DNA of 64,000 nt from Megaleporinus macrocephalus (lineage: Eukaryota; Chordata; Actinopteri; Characiformes; Anostomidae). The stretch is taken from NCBI GenBank assembly GCA_021613375.1, contig CM038727.1:7525942-7589941 (forward strand). Reading direction: 5' to 3'. Position numbers and translations under genes: made by a program. Each line of letters opens with the position of its first letter. Position 1 is the first letter of the stretch. The notes beneath the pieces are model-generated. The model ran no database searches and was not told where the DNA came from. It was given only the letters and a program-made list of their open reading frames with translations. Of the stretch, positions 28,480-40,292 are shown in pieces.

Positions 28480-29139
28480 ATATATTGACGTGCGTCTCAG
28501 GACGGGATGATGATGTCGATGACGCGGCGCTCTGCTGGAGTTGACTACTTTTGCCTGGTGACTCAGACTTTTTACTAAAGGACTTATGGGAGGCAGTGAG
28601 CCTCATGACTCGGGTACACACTGGCTTTAGTCCCTCTGAGGAGCAGAAGTGACTCATTCTTTAGCTTTAATACTTCATATCATCTCTTTCACACATATAT
28701 CTATAAAAAACCTTCTATTGTTAAAACTACAGCTTTATACAGCTTTTAACTACTTACAGCCAAGGACAGATTAAGGACAGTCTAACCCTCCCCGACCCGT
28801 GCCCCTCGTGATCCGGGGCCCTCTAATGGTATGCCCTGCTCTTCTCTAGGGCCCCCTGGTAGGGGCTCTCATAACCAGGGCCCTCTAAAGTTATGTCCCA
28901 CTCTTTCCTAGGACCCCTAATAGCCAGAAGTCGAAGTCAGAGCAGTGCCGCAACGCCTCGTCTATTTTTTATAAGGGACCCAAAAGCATGGCTAGGGCCT
29001 CCAAAAGCATGGCTAGGGCCCCCAAGAGACCCTGGGGTCAAAGTCCCTAACAGTCAGAGGATCCTTGAAATGGAGGGCGCTCGGAAATGAAATATATTGT
29101 ATCATAAATGTTGATAGACATTGCAAAATGTATGCATGA
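28480..29139. other. intron with short GGGCC-type duplications
   Basis: 28800-29040 repeats GGGCCCTCTAA and AAAAGCATGGCTAGGGCC (twice, 28981-29022). No gene seen. Confidence 0.5.
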
Positions 29140-29647
29140 TAGGGGTGGGCGATATGGCCCTACAATAATATCACGATATTTCATGGTATTTTTGCTATAA
29201 CGATACTCTTGGTGATATGACAAAACATTAAATTTAAAAAAATATATTTCTAGAATACACTGCAACTAAATCAAAATTAAATTTTATTATTGTATATGAT
29301 ATGATATGGCACACCCCTAACTGGTATATTAAAAAAATACAATAATTTTCATCAGATTGTATCAGAAGTCAATAACCCAGAATGTCACGATATTAAATAA
29401 TACACTCCAAATATCTCCAGATATCCAGGACTGAAGTAAAGTGAATAATACTGGACAGATAGAATCTGTCTCTAGTAGATATATAATGGGAAATGAGAAA
29501 AGTGTGATTTTTTCTTTTGATAAAAACAGTAAAAGTAGTACCTGATGTGATAATTGGGGTATAATATATTTCAGGGTATAATATCGTTCACCATATTCAA
29601 AAATGTTGGCGATATTATTGTGTGTGATACGATACGGCACACTCCTA
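29140..29647 (+). mobile_element. hAT-type MITE, copy 1 of 2
   Basis: It begins TAGGGGTGGGCGATATGGCC and ends GATACGGCACACTCCTA (inverted). The flanks ATGCATGA (29132-29139) and CTGCATGA (29648-29655) match at 7 of 8, an 8-bp target duplication as hAT elements make. 508 bp, noncoding. Highly similar to 34931-35451 in the same orientation. Confidence 0.8.
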
Positions 29648-29655
29648 CTGCATGA

Positions 29656-30523
29656 CCTGTTTTAAAAAAGATTTAATATAAAAAGTACTTAAATGCACTA
29701 CAGTGTGCAGGTTCGAGTTCCCTGTGATGTGAGAGTCCTGTCATTTGACTGACTGAGCCTGTTCAAACTTTTGTGTATGTCTGTATATGCATATTGGGAG
29801 GTACTTCTATTTTCAGTCTTTTCTTATCAGCAAGCATCCATCAGCCTCTCTTCTGGTCCATTACTGTGACTACCTCCTTTCTTCCCCATCATTTCCATCC
29901 CCCTCTCACTCTCTCTGTCTCTCTCTCTCTCTCCCCCTTATTACCGGGGTCAGAAAATAGCTCTACGGCTCTCTCTGAAGAGCGACGAGGCTAAATTGAG
30001 AATGGAATTGCTTTCCAGCACTATTGTTCATAAAAAAAATAAAAAAATAAAAAAATAAAAAACACAGTGCTGCCTTCAGGGAACAAGCAGGAACCTGCTG
30101 TTGATTCCCAACCAAGTCCAAAAACATGCGGCCCAAACATCACAGCAGCATGGACCCAATTGTCCTTGACCGCTGGACATTCAGAAGCCTTTTTTTTTAT
30201 TATTTTGTCCTCTTGCTGCCCGTAAATTAACAATCATGGATGTTCTGGTAAAGCAAGAGCCAGCAGGAATTAAGTAACAGGGCTGGAGGCAGTGGGCTGT
30301 GTCTAAACCTTTCCGACAAGCCGTTTCCTTTAGAGAATGAATATGTGTGTGTGTGTGTGTGGCGTCCAGTCGATGAAGTGAGTGAGCAAAAACTCTCCTT
30401 CAGTGCAACCAAGTAATCAGAGGCTGCACTATATACACATAATGCCTGATTATGCTGACCAATCTCCTGTTTAGGGACTGTAGTAGCTTCATTCTGTGCA
30501 GTCAGAATGGAAGAGGGACATCA
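29656..30523. other. intron, no gene
   Basis: A CT tract at 29905-29935, A-rich at 30029-30060 and a short TG run at 30345-30361. Otherwise nothing recognised. Confidence 0.45.
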
Positions 30524-30814
30524 GTTCAGAGTATATGCCTTATTCTTGAAGATCCTGATGATCTGAGAAGGTCTGACAAGGGTCTGAAATTGACTGGCAA
30601 CTGCCTAGTCTTATAGGCCTGCCTCCACGTTCCATGTGACCCATGTGGCCAAGTCTTTATCTCCTGGGTTTGGGGCAGATTTCCTTGGGAGGTTCCTGCA
30701 GTAAGAATGATGGGACATGCTGAGCCACTAACTTCTCGTCACGTCTGTAGCATTTTGTGTGATGGTCATCTGCGTCCATACAGACTCACTTTAACAGACG
30801 GTGTCAGTAAACAG
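30524..30814 (+). repeat. left arm of a 290-bp inverted duplication
   Basis: Starts GTTCAGAGTATATGCCTTAT and ends GTCAGTAAACAG. Its reverse complement is at 31498-31789 with only a handful of differences. The spacer is 683 bp. Confidence 0.93.
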
Positions 30815-31259
30815 TTCAGTTTCAATTAGATGGTCATTTCTATTGTTTCCAGTATATTATTTCAGAACAGGTTTTGCTAAGCAGGCACAGGTACATATTT
30901 AACTTATTCATACTGACATCTGTTGAGCTCTGGAAGTGGAAGAGTCCTATGGTGCGTCTGAAATCTCCTACTAGTCAGTAGGTACTAGATTAGAGCCAGT
31001 ATGTACTGCTAGTAGGTAATTTCAGTAGGTAAGTTTTAGTAGCCATATTACCAGCGTCCTGTGAAGCAAGAATATGTCTGAATATGTACTCAGACGGTGT
31101 GGAGCTGTAGCTAAGATAGGACAAAACGGAGGAATGTAATCATTGTTTACCTCAGCAGTAGCACTAACTTCTGTAGCGGCTATTCACTAGACGTGTACGT
31201 AGCTACGTACACACAGCCGACGTTCCACTCTTCACCGTTTATTTCCTCCACTTTGAATT

Positions 31260-31497
31260 CATTTACTTGCAACTTGCACTTTATGGCTGCTGCTCTTCAT
31301 ACTTGCACATAAAAGCACACGTAACTTTTATTATAAATTTTTTTAACCATATAAAAATACTTTTATTTACTTCAACTTATATTATTATACTTTTTGTGTA
31401 TATTTTGTATATATTCTTATTCTTTCTTTTTTTTGTTATCTTATCTATTGGTGAATGGAGGAGCAGCAAAGTAAGAATTTCATTGTACAGTGTTTTA
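31260..31497 (+). mobile_element. LINE 3' tail, copy a
   Basis: ACTTATATTATTATACTTTT through GGAGCAGCAAAGTAAGAATT and CATTGTACAGTG. It stops exactly where the right arm of the inverted duplication begins. Same family as 31797-31992 and 62836-63075. Confidence 0.7.
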
Positions 31498-31789
31498 CTG
31501 TTTACTGAAACCGTCTGTTAAAGTGAGTCTGTATGGACGCAGATGGACCATCACACAAAATGCTACAGACGTGACGAGAAGTTAGTGGCTCAGCATGTCC
31601 CATCATTCTTACTACAGGAACCTCCCAAGGAAATCTGCCCCAAACCCAGGAGATAAAGACTTGGCCACATGGGTCACATGGAACGTGGAGGCAGGCCTAT
31701 AAGACTAGGCAGTTGCCAGTCAATTTCAGACCCTTGTCAGACCTTCTCAGATCATCAGGATCTTCAAGAATAAGGCATATACTCTGAAC
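31498..31789 (-). repeat. right arm of the inverted duplication
   Basis: Reverse complement of 30524-30814. It lies between two direct copies of a LINE tail. Confidence 0.93.
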
Positions 31790-31796
31790 TTTGATT

Positions 31797-31992
31797 TTTA
31801 TTTTTTTTAACTATATAAAAAATACTTTTATTTACTTCAACTTATATTATTATACTTTTTGTGTATATTTTGTATATATTCTTATTATTTCTTTTTTTTG
31901 TTATCTTATCTATTGATGAATGGAGGAACAGCAAAGTAAGAATTTCATTGTACAGTGTAACTGTCTGACAATAAAACTCTTGAATCTTGAAT
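31797..31992 (+). mobile_element. LINE 3' tail, copy b, with terminus
   Basis: It repeats copy a and continues to the natural end AATAAAACTCTTGAATCTTG then AATC. It reaches the terminus that copy a lacks. Confidence 0.7.
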
Positions 31993-32728
31993 CCCGGGCT
32001 CCAGATGAATCATGGGATAGCCCAGTGTGCCGGGTACTGTTCACCTACTACTTGATGCCTACTAGGTATTCGGACATACTAGCCGTGCTCGCCTACTGAT
32101 TTCGCCTACTGAGTATTAGTAGTAGACAAGTAGGTGCACCTCTATTGTCTTTGCCTGGGTTTTTATAGGCCCCAGGACATGTTGGGGCATGCCTAGTGGA
32201 GACCTTGTGGGCTGGTCCATCTTCAGGGGGGATTCTACCTCATTTGAAATGTCATTCTTTACCTTTGCCCTGTATTATTCTGATGATTTTTGTTGTATCC
32301 ATTTTGCTTGGTATGTATATATGGTAGATATATGCAGGTATAATAATTAATTTAATGTTTGCTTTGCCCTCACTCTAAAACGGTTTGGTCTCCTACAGTT
32401 TCTGGTAGGTGAAGACTATAAAAGGAGTTAGTCTTTCTTGGCTGGGGGGAGTGAGTGGTCACTGAGCACCACTCTTGCATGGGATGTGCTATATTTTGTC
32501 TGCCATACTCCTTGTGCCAAAATAGTTCTTATGTGAAAGAATCGCACAGTCCTGTGACGGTCACTACTTGCACTACAGGGTAGTGTGGCAGACGTTCATG
32601 GTATGTAAGAAATATTTCCTTGCTGTCCAAAGCAAAAAGTTTGGTTCCATTGACTTACATTGAAAGTGAAGACTCTTTTTGTCCTCTTCTTTAAAGTTGC
32701 CATTTGGGAGATACTAGTTTTTCATTGG

Positions 32729-32977
32729 ACAGCAACGGTTTACAACAGGATTCCAACCAATTCCAATATCTTAACTCCTGATTTTGGCTGATACTGAGTT
32801 TTGATCTGATGACAGCAACGATTTACAACAGGATTCCAACCAATTCCAATATCTTAACTCCTGGTTTTGGCTGATACTAAGTTTTGATCCGATGACAGCA
32901 ACGATTTACAACAGGATTCCAACCAATTCCAATATCTTAACTCCTGATTTTGGCTGATACTTTGGATCTGATGCCAG
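32729..32977. repeat. 83-bp tandem repeat, three copies
   Basis: ACAGCAACGGTTTACAACAG begins at 32729, 32812 and 32895. The first copy continues from a dispersed repeat (32636-32730) whose end is GGACAGCAACG. Confidence 0.9.
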
Positions 32978-33480
32978 TGCTCTGGCACACATTACGTCCA
33001 GATTTTAACCCTAATTGGTGGATCTCCTGGTTGGGGTGACGAATGGGAAGAGATTATTGCTGGAATAATCTGGTAGTGTGACAGCAGCCATGAGTCTTAA
33101 ATCTTAAACTTTCTGATCGAGCCCCCCAGCTGATTGGTGGATACTGAATACATTAGCTACTTCTCTATTGTATTGATGATCTGGACACAATCCTTGAGTG
33201 CAAGCATGTTAGCCAATAGCAATCTAGTTGAAAAACAGCGAAACCTTGCCGTGTGCCATGGACTGCAGAATCATCTACACCTGTAGAGCTTTGGGACACA
33301 TACAAGTGTCTCTACAGCGTGTCATCCTGGAGAGAAGCTGGGCAGAGATTGCCACGGCCCTTAATCTACCAGGTGAGCAGGTGATATATGTAGCGAGAGA
33401 TGTCAACTGAGGTGTTGACTGAGAGCTTTGGGTTTGATCAATTCCTGGCATGTGGTGCTCAGACTCAGACTCTTCTTTTC
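32978..33480. other. intron, no gene recognised
   Basis: A plus-strand frame at 33228-33410 lacks family motifs. Confidence 0.4.
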
Positions 33481-33905
33481 TCAACGCCAGGTCCACAGTC
33501 TCCAAGTCCATGCAAGTGCAAGACAGTCAGTGTGTTAATTTAACCCTTTCCAAGCTTCTCCTTGTGGAAACAACCCAGTATTATTTACAGTTCTCATCTA
33601 ATACCTGCTTTGACTGCTCAGTACTTCATTAAGCTAAATCAAGATTGCTGCTGAAGGAACTGAACACATTCATACAATGTCTGGGGCGTCCAGGAGAAAT
33701 CTGGAACCTAACTTTGTTCTTCAAGCTGGAGCTCAAGATCTGATCTACTTCTCTCACAATAAGATATTCATGTTACTTTGTATTGTATGTAGGATTATTT
33801 ACATCTGTTCTAATCAGATCTAGCAGTGAAAATACACTTATTGATCAGATAAAGGCTTTTAAACAAACAGCTTGGGTGCCTGAGACTTTTGCAAAGTAGG
33901 GTATA
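33481..33905 (+). mobile_element. Tc1-type MITE-like repeat, copy 1 of 4
   Basis: CAGTCAGTGTGTTAATTTAA, GGGGCGTCCAGGAGAAATCT and a terminal GCCTGAGACTTTTGCAAAGT. Other copies: 35815-36085 (+), 36349-36545 (-) and 36688-37045 (-). The end GTGCAAAAGTCTGAGGCACC is a typical Tc1-family terminus. Confidence 0.65.
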
Positions 33906-34128
33906 TATTAAAAAAGAAGATTGCCAACCACCTGTCCTTAGAAACTATGCCCTGCCAGGTAGAGGCTTAGTCTAAAAAGATCTTACTCTGCTACCACAGG
34001 CATTTGTGCTGTAGCTGAGGTTCAGGGCAAGGCCAGCTAACCAGAAGATGCCTTGATCCCAAGCTATGACCATGTGGGCAGCAGTGGCTCCAACTGACGA
34101 GGTGATGAGTGGCTGAGCTTATACAAAT

Positions 34129-34159
<31 letters not shown>

Positions 34160-34930
34160 TTTGGAAGGTGTGTGTAAACAGAAGCAGCAGGAGCTGCGCA
34201 GTGAAAGTCACCCTAACACAGGACGTCGACACTCCAGCTGAGAGCGCACGCTGACACCTTTGACACCTCTGCGGCTCTAAATATAGAAGTGAGTTTGGAG
34301 GAGAAAAGACAGGAGGCTACCCGAAAACGTCCCTCGGGTGGACAGTGCTCTCTGCGCTGTGGCCATATGGCACTCCGACATATGCGCTGAACACATGGCA
34401 GGGGCCGTGGATATGGAGGGGCGTGGTTATGCAAATTTTCCACTTCATATTTCTTTATTTAATTGGATATTCAAACAGCTAGTTTACTTTGAAGTAGACA
34501 AAAAGAAACTGTGTATTAGCTTGTAGGTTTTGGACCAAGAGAATGATGCAGACAGGGCTGGGGTGACGCGTCAACGTAATCGATTACGAAATTACATCGA
34601 TTAGCATAGATGGCCACGCCTACTGAAAGCTTGGATTTATCTGTGTGGATCTAAAGTTGTGGGAGTGTTTTACACAGAAACACAGATTTTAAAATGATTA
34701 ACATGTAAAGGCTGATTTATACTCTGTCTGCGTGCGTTTGAGGCAATATAGCGTCACTGCCCTTAACCTTCTCTGCGTCAGCTCCGTTGACATGGTTGCT
34801 GAGCAACTTGTCCAGTAGAGGGCAGTTCGGAGTAAACCAACCATGGTGACGGTAGATGAGCTCGTAGTTCTTTATTTAGTTTTAAAAAGAAGAATTTCAT
34901 CGCCCATGTACCGCTATGAGGTGCGGAATG
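33906..34930. other. intron, no gene; CA run and hAT-like scrap
   Basis: (CA)n at 34134-34160. 34555-34610 contains GTAATCGATTACGAAATTAC, reminiscent of hAT ends. No exon. Confidence 0.4.
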
Positions 34931-35451
34931 TAGGGGTGGGCGATATGGCCCTGCAATAATATCACAATATTTTATGGTATTTTTGCGATAACGATACTCT
35001 TGGCGATATGACAAAACATTGAATTAAAAAAAAATATTTCAAGAATTTACTACTGCAACAAAATGAAAATAAAATTTTATTATTGCATACGATGTGATAC
35101 GGCATACCCCTAACTGAGATATTAAAAAATACAAGAATTTTCATCAGATTGTAACAGAATCAATGATCCAGAATGTCACGATACTAAATAATGCACTCCA
35201 AATATCTCCATATATCCAGAACTGAAGTAAGGTGAATGATACTGGACAGATAAAATCTGTCTCTAGTAGATATATAATGGGAAATGAGAAAAGTGTGAAT
35301 TTTTCTTTTGCTAAAAACAGTAAGAAGTAGTACCCTGATGTGATAATTAGTGATGGGTGATCTGGTGCGATATTTTAGGGTATAATATCGTTCACGATAA
35401 TTAGAAATGTTGGCAATATTATTGTATACGATACGATATGGCACACCCCTA
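34931..35451 (+). mobile_element. hAT-type MITE, copy 2 of 2
   Basis: Ends TAGGGGTGGGCGATATGGCC and GATATGGCACACCCCTA. The flanks GCGGAATG and GTGGAATT match at 6 of 8. 521 bp. Confidence 0.8.
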
Positions 35452-35814
35452 GTGGAATTGTGTTTTTTTGGGGTTTTTTAAAGAAAACTTGTGAATACAG
35501 TAAAACAATCCAGCCCCTTAAACTTAAGAATAAAGTAACCTGGCTGAACATCTGAAAGTAAGTCAAGAAGGTACGCACATTCATTTGCATTACATTCTCT
35601 TAATATATTACTGTAAATAGGAATTTCCCTCTTTTTTCCATATTTGATATAATTCAGTGATCGAGATCATTCAGAACAGTTTACAGTGTTTACAGAGTTT
35701 ACAGTGATGGTGACAAGTACCAGAGCTCACCATGTCTACAGTACAAACATTTAATTTACAATTCAAATCAAGCAAGTTTACTATTTGTAAAGCGTGATGT
35801 TGGTGAATCTACTT

Positions 35815-36085
35815 TTCTCAACGCCAGGTCCATAGTTTCCAAGTTCATGCAAGTGCAAGACAGTCAGTGTGTTAATTTAACCCTTTCCAAACTTCTCCTT
35901 CTATAAACAACCCAGTATTATTTACAGTTCTCATCTAATACCTGCTTTGACTGCTCAGTACTTCATTAAGCTAAATCAAGATTTGCTGCTGAAGGAACTG
36001 AATACATTCATACAATGTCTGGGGCGTCCAGGAGAAATCTGGAACCTAACTTTGTTCTTCAAACTGGAGCTCAAGATATGTTGGT
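35815..36085 (+). mobile_element. Tc1-type MITE-like repeat, copy 2
   Basis: It shares GTCAGTGTGTTAATTTAACC and GGGGCGTCCAGGAGAAATCT with 33481-33905. Confidence 0.65.
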
Positions 36086-36348
36086 GAATCTACAAAACTG
36101 TACGCAATACATCTCGTATCTCTGGGCTACGAGAATACCGCAAAGGTTTTAGGCCAAAAGCTAAGTTACCTCTACCCTGCCATAAAACAAGATGTCTCAG
36201 TCGTCAGACAACACATTCATATCAGCATATTCATATCATCTTCCTCAAATAAAGTTTGTGAGCCAGCTTTTATGAGGATATTAGCTGTTTGGTTGCTATC
36301 ACCACTGCTGTGACTTGGCAAGTTTAACAACTTTCTTTGGAAAGATAC

Positions 36349-36545
36349 AGTATTGTGCAAAAGTCTGAGGCACCAAGCTGATTAATTAAAGGCCTTTATC
36401 TAAGAAATAAGTATATTTTCACCAGTACAATACATACAATACAAAGTAACATGAATATCTTATTGTAAAAGAAGTAGATCATATCTTGAGCTCCAGTTTG
36501 AAGAACAAAGTTTAGTTCCAGATTTCTCCTGGACGCTCCAAACGT
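36349..36545 (-). mobile_element. Tc1-type MITE-like repeat, copy 3 (inverted)
   Basis: It begins ATTGTGCAAAAGTCTGAGGC and ends in the reverse complement of the GCGTCCAGGAGAAATCTGGA block. Confidence 0.65.
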
Positions 36546-36687
36546 GCAAGTTATCCATAATATATGCACTAATACCTTTCCCCACAACGTAAAGACAATG
36601 CTTTTTAACTTTACACTGGTAACAGCACGAATATATATCTACCGATGGCCCTTTTCCTTATTGGCTAAGAGAACATATATAAATACA

Positions 36688-37045
36688 CCACTGTGCAAAA
36701 GCCTGAGCTGATTGTTTACAAGCCCTTATCTTATCAGTAAGTGTATTCTCACCACCAGATCTGATTAGAACAGATGTAAATAATCATAAATACAATACAA
36801 AGTAGCACTAATATCTTATTATTGAAGAAGTAGATCATATCTTGAGCTCCAGTTTGAAGAACAAAGTTAGGTTCCAGATTTCTCCTGGACGCCCCAGACA
36901 TTGTATGAATGTGTTCAGTTCCTTCAGCAGCAATCTTGATTTAGCTTAATGAAGTACTGAGCAGTCAAAGCAGGTATTAGATGAAAACTGTAAATAATAC
37001 TGGGTTGTTTCCACAAGGAGGAGCTTAGAAAGGGTTAAATAAACA
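36688..37045 (-). mobile_element. Tc1-type MITE-like repeat, copy 4 (inverted)
   Basis: It begins CACTGTGCAAAAGCCTGAGC and runs as the reverse complement of copy 1 to AAAGGGTTAAATAAACACAC. It faces copies 1 and 2, forming a large inverted arrangement. Confidence 0.7.
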
Positions 37046-37480
37046 CACTGATGTATGTAAAAGCTCTACTTACTCTATTAATACTGTTTATACTGAATAT
37101 TTAAATAATAAAGTGTTATAATGTCTCCAAGGGCCTAAAATTTTTACACAGTCTTGTATGTGAAGATGTAATACGAGTTTATAAGTGTTTGGCCAAAAAG
37201 CTGCCTGCTTTATCTCAGTATGGCCGTCTTTGGAAAGGTGTTTCACAGCAGGGGTCTCATTTCCCCCCTTTGACTAATCATTGCTCACTAGCAGCTTAAC
37301 ACAGAGAGACAACAGTGTCCTAGGTTCAACTGATAACAGACTTACAGAGAAACTATTTTCATAGCTTATATTAATAAGGGTGGGGTGGGGGGGGGGGGCA
37401 CAAAGAGGTTCAACCATGTTCGCTGCCCCACCCACTTGAACTCAGCATCAGCAACCAGTACTGTCCTCACATAGCGCTGA
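37046..37480. other. intron, no gene; poly-G run
   Basis: A G run, GGGGTGGGGGGGGGGGGC, at 37382-37399 could form a G-quadruplex. Confidence 0.5.
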
Positions 37481-37499
37481 CCGGTCCTTCCCTTTTCCA

Positions 37500-37810
37500 A
37501 ACGGTAGACCTAAACAATCTCTGCTCTGCTAAAACAGCTCACACGCGCGTGCCACAGACAGATGGGGCTCATCCAATCACAGAGCTGGACTCAGCGTGGT
37601 ACGTGACACTGTGACGGAGCCCCGCCCACACCCACGCGGGCACCATCTGCCTACTCAGCATCCGTATGTGCCTGGAGACAGACTCGCTCACGTACACCTC
37701 AGTGTGTCACCCACTTTCAGAGTCGCCACGAGACGCCGCGCAGCTTTCCAAACAATCAGCAGCAGCCGGCGTGTGCCGTGTACGTGTGCGGCAGCGAAGG
37801 TGTGTGTTCA
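37500..37810. promoter_or_regulatory. CpG-rich segment, possible regulatory element
   Basis: About two dozen CpGs in 300 bp, with a CCAATCAC box at 37574 and a CCGCCC box at 37622, in otherwise CpG-poor intron. Plus-strand open frames of 110-142 codons run through it but lack family motifs. It could be a small CpG island or a decayed GC-rich insertion. Confidence 0.35.
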
Positions 37811-37904
37811 TGGAGAGAAAGCGTCTGCTGCAGTCTCCTGTCCTGCAGTGGAAGAGCCAACTCAGACAGCTCCTACTAATAACCTCCCTAACAGGAGGTC
37901 TAAT

Positions 37905-37945
37905 TTCACACACACACACACACACACACACAACACACACACATG
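37905..37945. repeat. (CA)n microsatellite
   Basis: A CA run with one A insertion. Confidence 0.9.
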
Positions 37946-38071
37946 GAGAGAGCGGATACGGCGTTCCATTAAGAAAAGGGCCAAGGCGCTCCTGCTGAAA
38001 GCTAAACACAGACGGCCTGCTTGAACTAATCTCTGCTGAAGCCTCTGCTGGCATCGGGCCGAGAGACATTG

Positions 38072-38075
38072 GAGA

Positions 38076-38121
<46 letters not shown>
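38072..38121. repeat. (GA)n microsatellite
   Basis: GA run, pyrimidine in the gene sense. Confidence 0.9.
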
Positions 38122-38127
<6 letters not shown>

Positions 38128-38559
38128 CCTGAATGAAAGCGCCTGACACTCATATTAGGACTATATCTTACGTTGTGTCCCACGTCATCACATAGATCTT
38201 TAGCTGAAGACAGATGGAGGGAATCGCTCAACAGTGTGAAAGTAAACGAAACTGTGAGATCTGTGGAAAGATGGTCTGGTGTCGAGGGGGCTTCACCCCT
38301 GAATGACGCATTAACCGGCTCCAGAGACTGTGCTGGCACCTCACCTTTCGCTTTAGTAATAAGTGGAAAGATAACCAGATTAACCCTCGTACCATGTTAA
38401 AACTAAATTACATGTGTGTTAGGGGTCTAAATGACCTGCACTGTATAAATACCCTCAACAACAAGCTAAGTCAAGTCAAAACTTAACTGTACTGTAAAAC
38501 TAGAACGTATTGTATATGTACTAGTACAAACAAGGCCAGGCCGACTGTGAAGAACCCCA

Positions 38560-38690
38560 GCCATCACAAAAATGGACTCTTCTCTCTGTTGAGGTCAGGA
38601 AAGCACTTTCGCCCCCTAAAGACGAACACAGGGAGGATAAGGAGGAGCTTCTTCCCAACGTTCAGGCTCTGAATCAGGTCAGCAACAGGA
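38560..38690 (+). pseudogene. LINE reverse-transcriptase C-terminal fragment
   Basis: One frame reads GLFSLLRSGKHFRPLKTNTG then RIRRSFFPTFRL and stop. RxxSFFPxxxRL with an upstream GxxFRxL is the usual C-terminal end of L2/CR1-type LINE ORF2 in fishes. 5'-truncated. Confidence 0.65.
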
Positions 38691-38694
38691 ACCA

Positions 38695-38740
38695 CCTCAC
38701 ACACACATTATACACAGGACTCACACACATCATACACAAG

Positions 38741-38776
<36 letters not shown>

Positions 38777-38777
38777 C

Positions 38778-38820
<43 letters not shown>

Positions 38821-39432
38821 TCATACACAAGACCCACACACACAGCCATCATACACAGAACTCTCACACACACATCATACACAGAACTCACACACACACA
38901 CTATATATAGAACTCACACATACATCATACACAAGACTCTCACACACACAAATCATACACAGAACTCACACACACACATCATACACAAGACTCACACACA
39001 CACACATTATATATAGAACTCACACATACACATATATCATACACAAAACTCACACACATTATCCAAATAACTGAACTCACATCATACACATGACTCACAC
39101 ACCCACATCATAGACAGGGCTCACACACACACACATCATACACAGGGCTCACACACCCACATCATACACAGGACTCACACACCCACATCATACACAGGAC
39201 TCACACACCCACATCATACACAGGGCTCACACACACACATCATACACAGGGCTCACACACACACATCATACACAGGACTCACACACACACACACATTATA
39301 TATAGAACTCACACATACACATATATCATACACAAAACTCACACACATTATCCAAATAACTGAACTCACATCACACACAGGACTCACACACACATCATAC
39401 ACAGGACTCACACACCCACATCATACACAGGA

Positions 39433-39466
<34 letters not shown>

Positions 39467-39576
39467 CACACACACACACACACACACATACACAAACACA
39501 CACACACATCATACACAGGACTCACACACACACATCATACACAGGACTCACACACACACACACAGACACAGGCACA

Positions 39577-39617
<41 letters not shown>

Positions 39618-39854
39618 CATACACAGGACTCACACATACACACACAGACACAGGCACACACACACAGACACAGACACACACACACAGACACAGGCACACA
39701 CACACACACACACACACACACATCATACACAGGACTCACACACACACTATACACAGGACTCACACACACACACATCATACACAGGACTCACACACACATC
39801 ATACACAGGACTCACACACACACACACAGACACAGGCACACACACACACACACA

Positions 39855-39888
<34 letters not shown>

Positions 39889-40105
39889 TCATACACAGGA
39901 CTCACACACACACATTATACACAGGACTCACACACACACATCATACACACACACACACACATACACACACACACACACATCATACACAGGACTCACACAC
40001 ACACTATACACAGGACTCACACACACACACATCATACACAGGACTCACACACACATCATACACAGGACTCACACACACACACACAGACACAGGCACACAC
40101 ACACA

Positions 40106-40137
<32 letters not shown>

Positions 40138-40258
40138 TCATACACAGGACTCACACACACACATTATACACAGGACTCACACACACACATCATACACACA
40201 CACACACACATACACACACACACACACATCATACACAGGACTCACACACACACACACA
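38695..40258. repeat. CA-rich minisatellite inside a LINE 3' tail
   Basis: Variable units built on CACACATCATACACAGGACT plus CA runs, with higher-order repetition (39710-39930 recurs at about 39980-40180). It lies between the LINE coding end (38690) and the retroelement terminus at 40259-40292. Confidence 0.92.
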
Positions 40259-40292
40259 TAAAATGCGCTATACAAATAAACTTGACTTGACA
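40259..40292 (+). mobile_element. retroelement 3' terminus
   Basis: AATGCGCTATACAAATAAAC then TTGACTTGAC is the same end as at 8300-8335. Confidence 0.6.

Noticed and set aside
27794..28544. Glu/Arg/Ser-rich frames of 228 and 248 codons
   Set aside because: Two overlapping frames of the same GA repeat; compositional.
37596..38024. 142-codon plus frame in the CpG-rich patch
   Set aside because: GC-rich open frame without conserved motif; runs into a CA microsatellite. Kept only as a possible regulatory patch.
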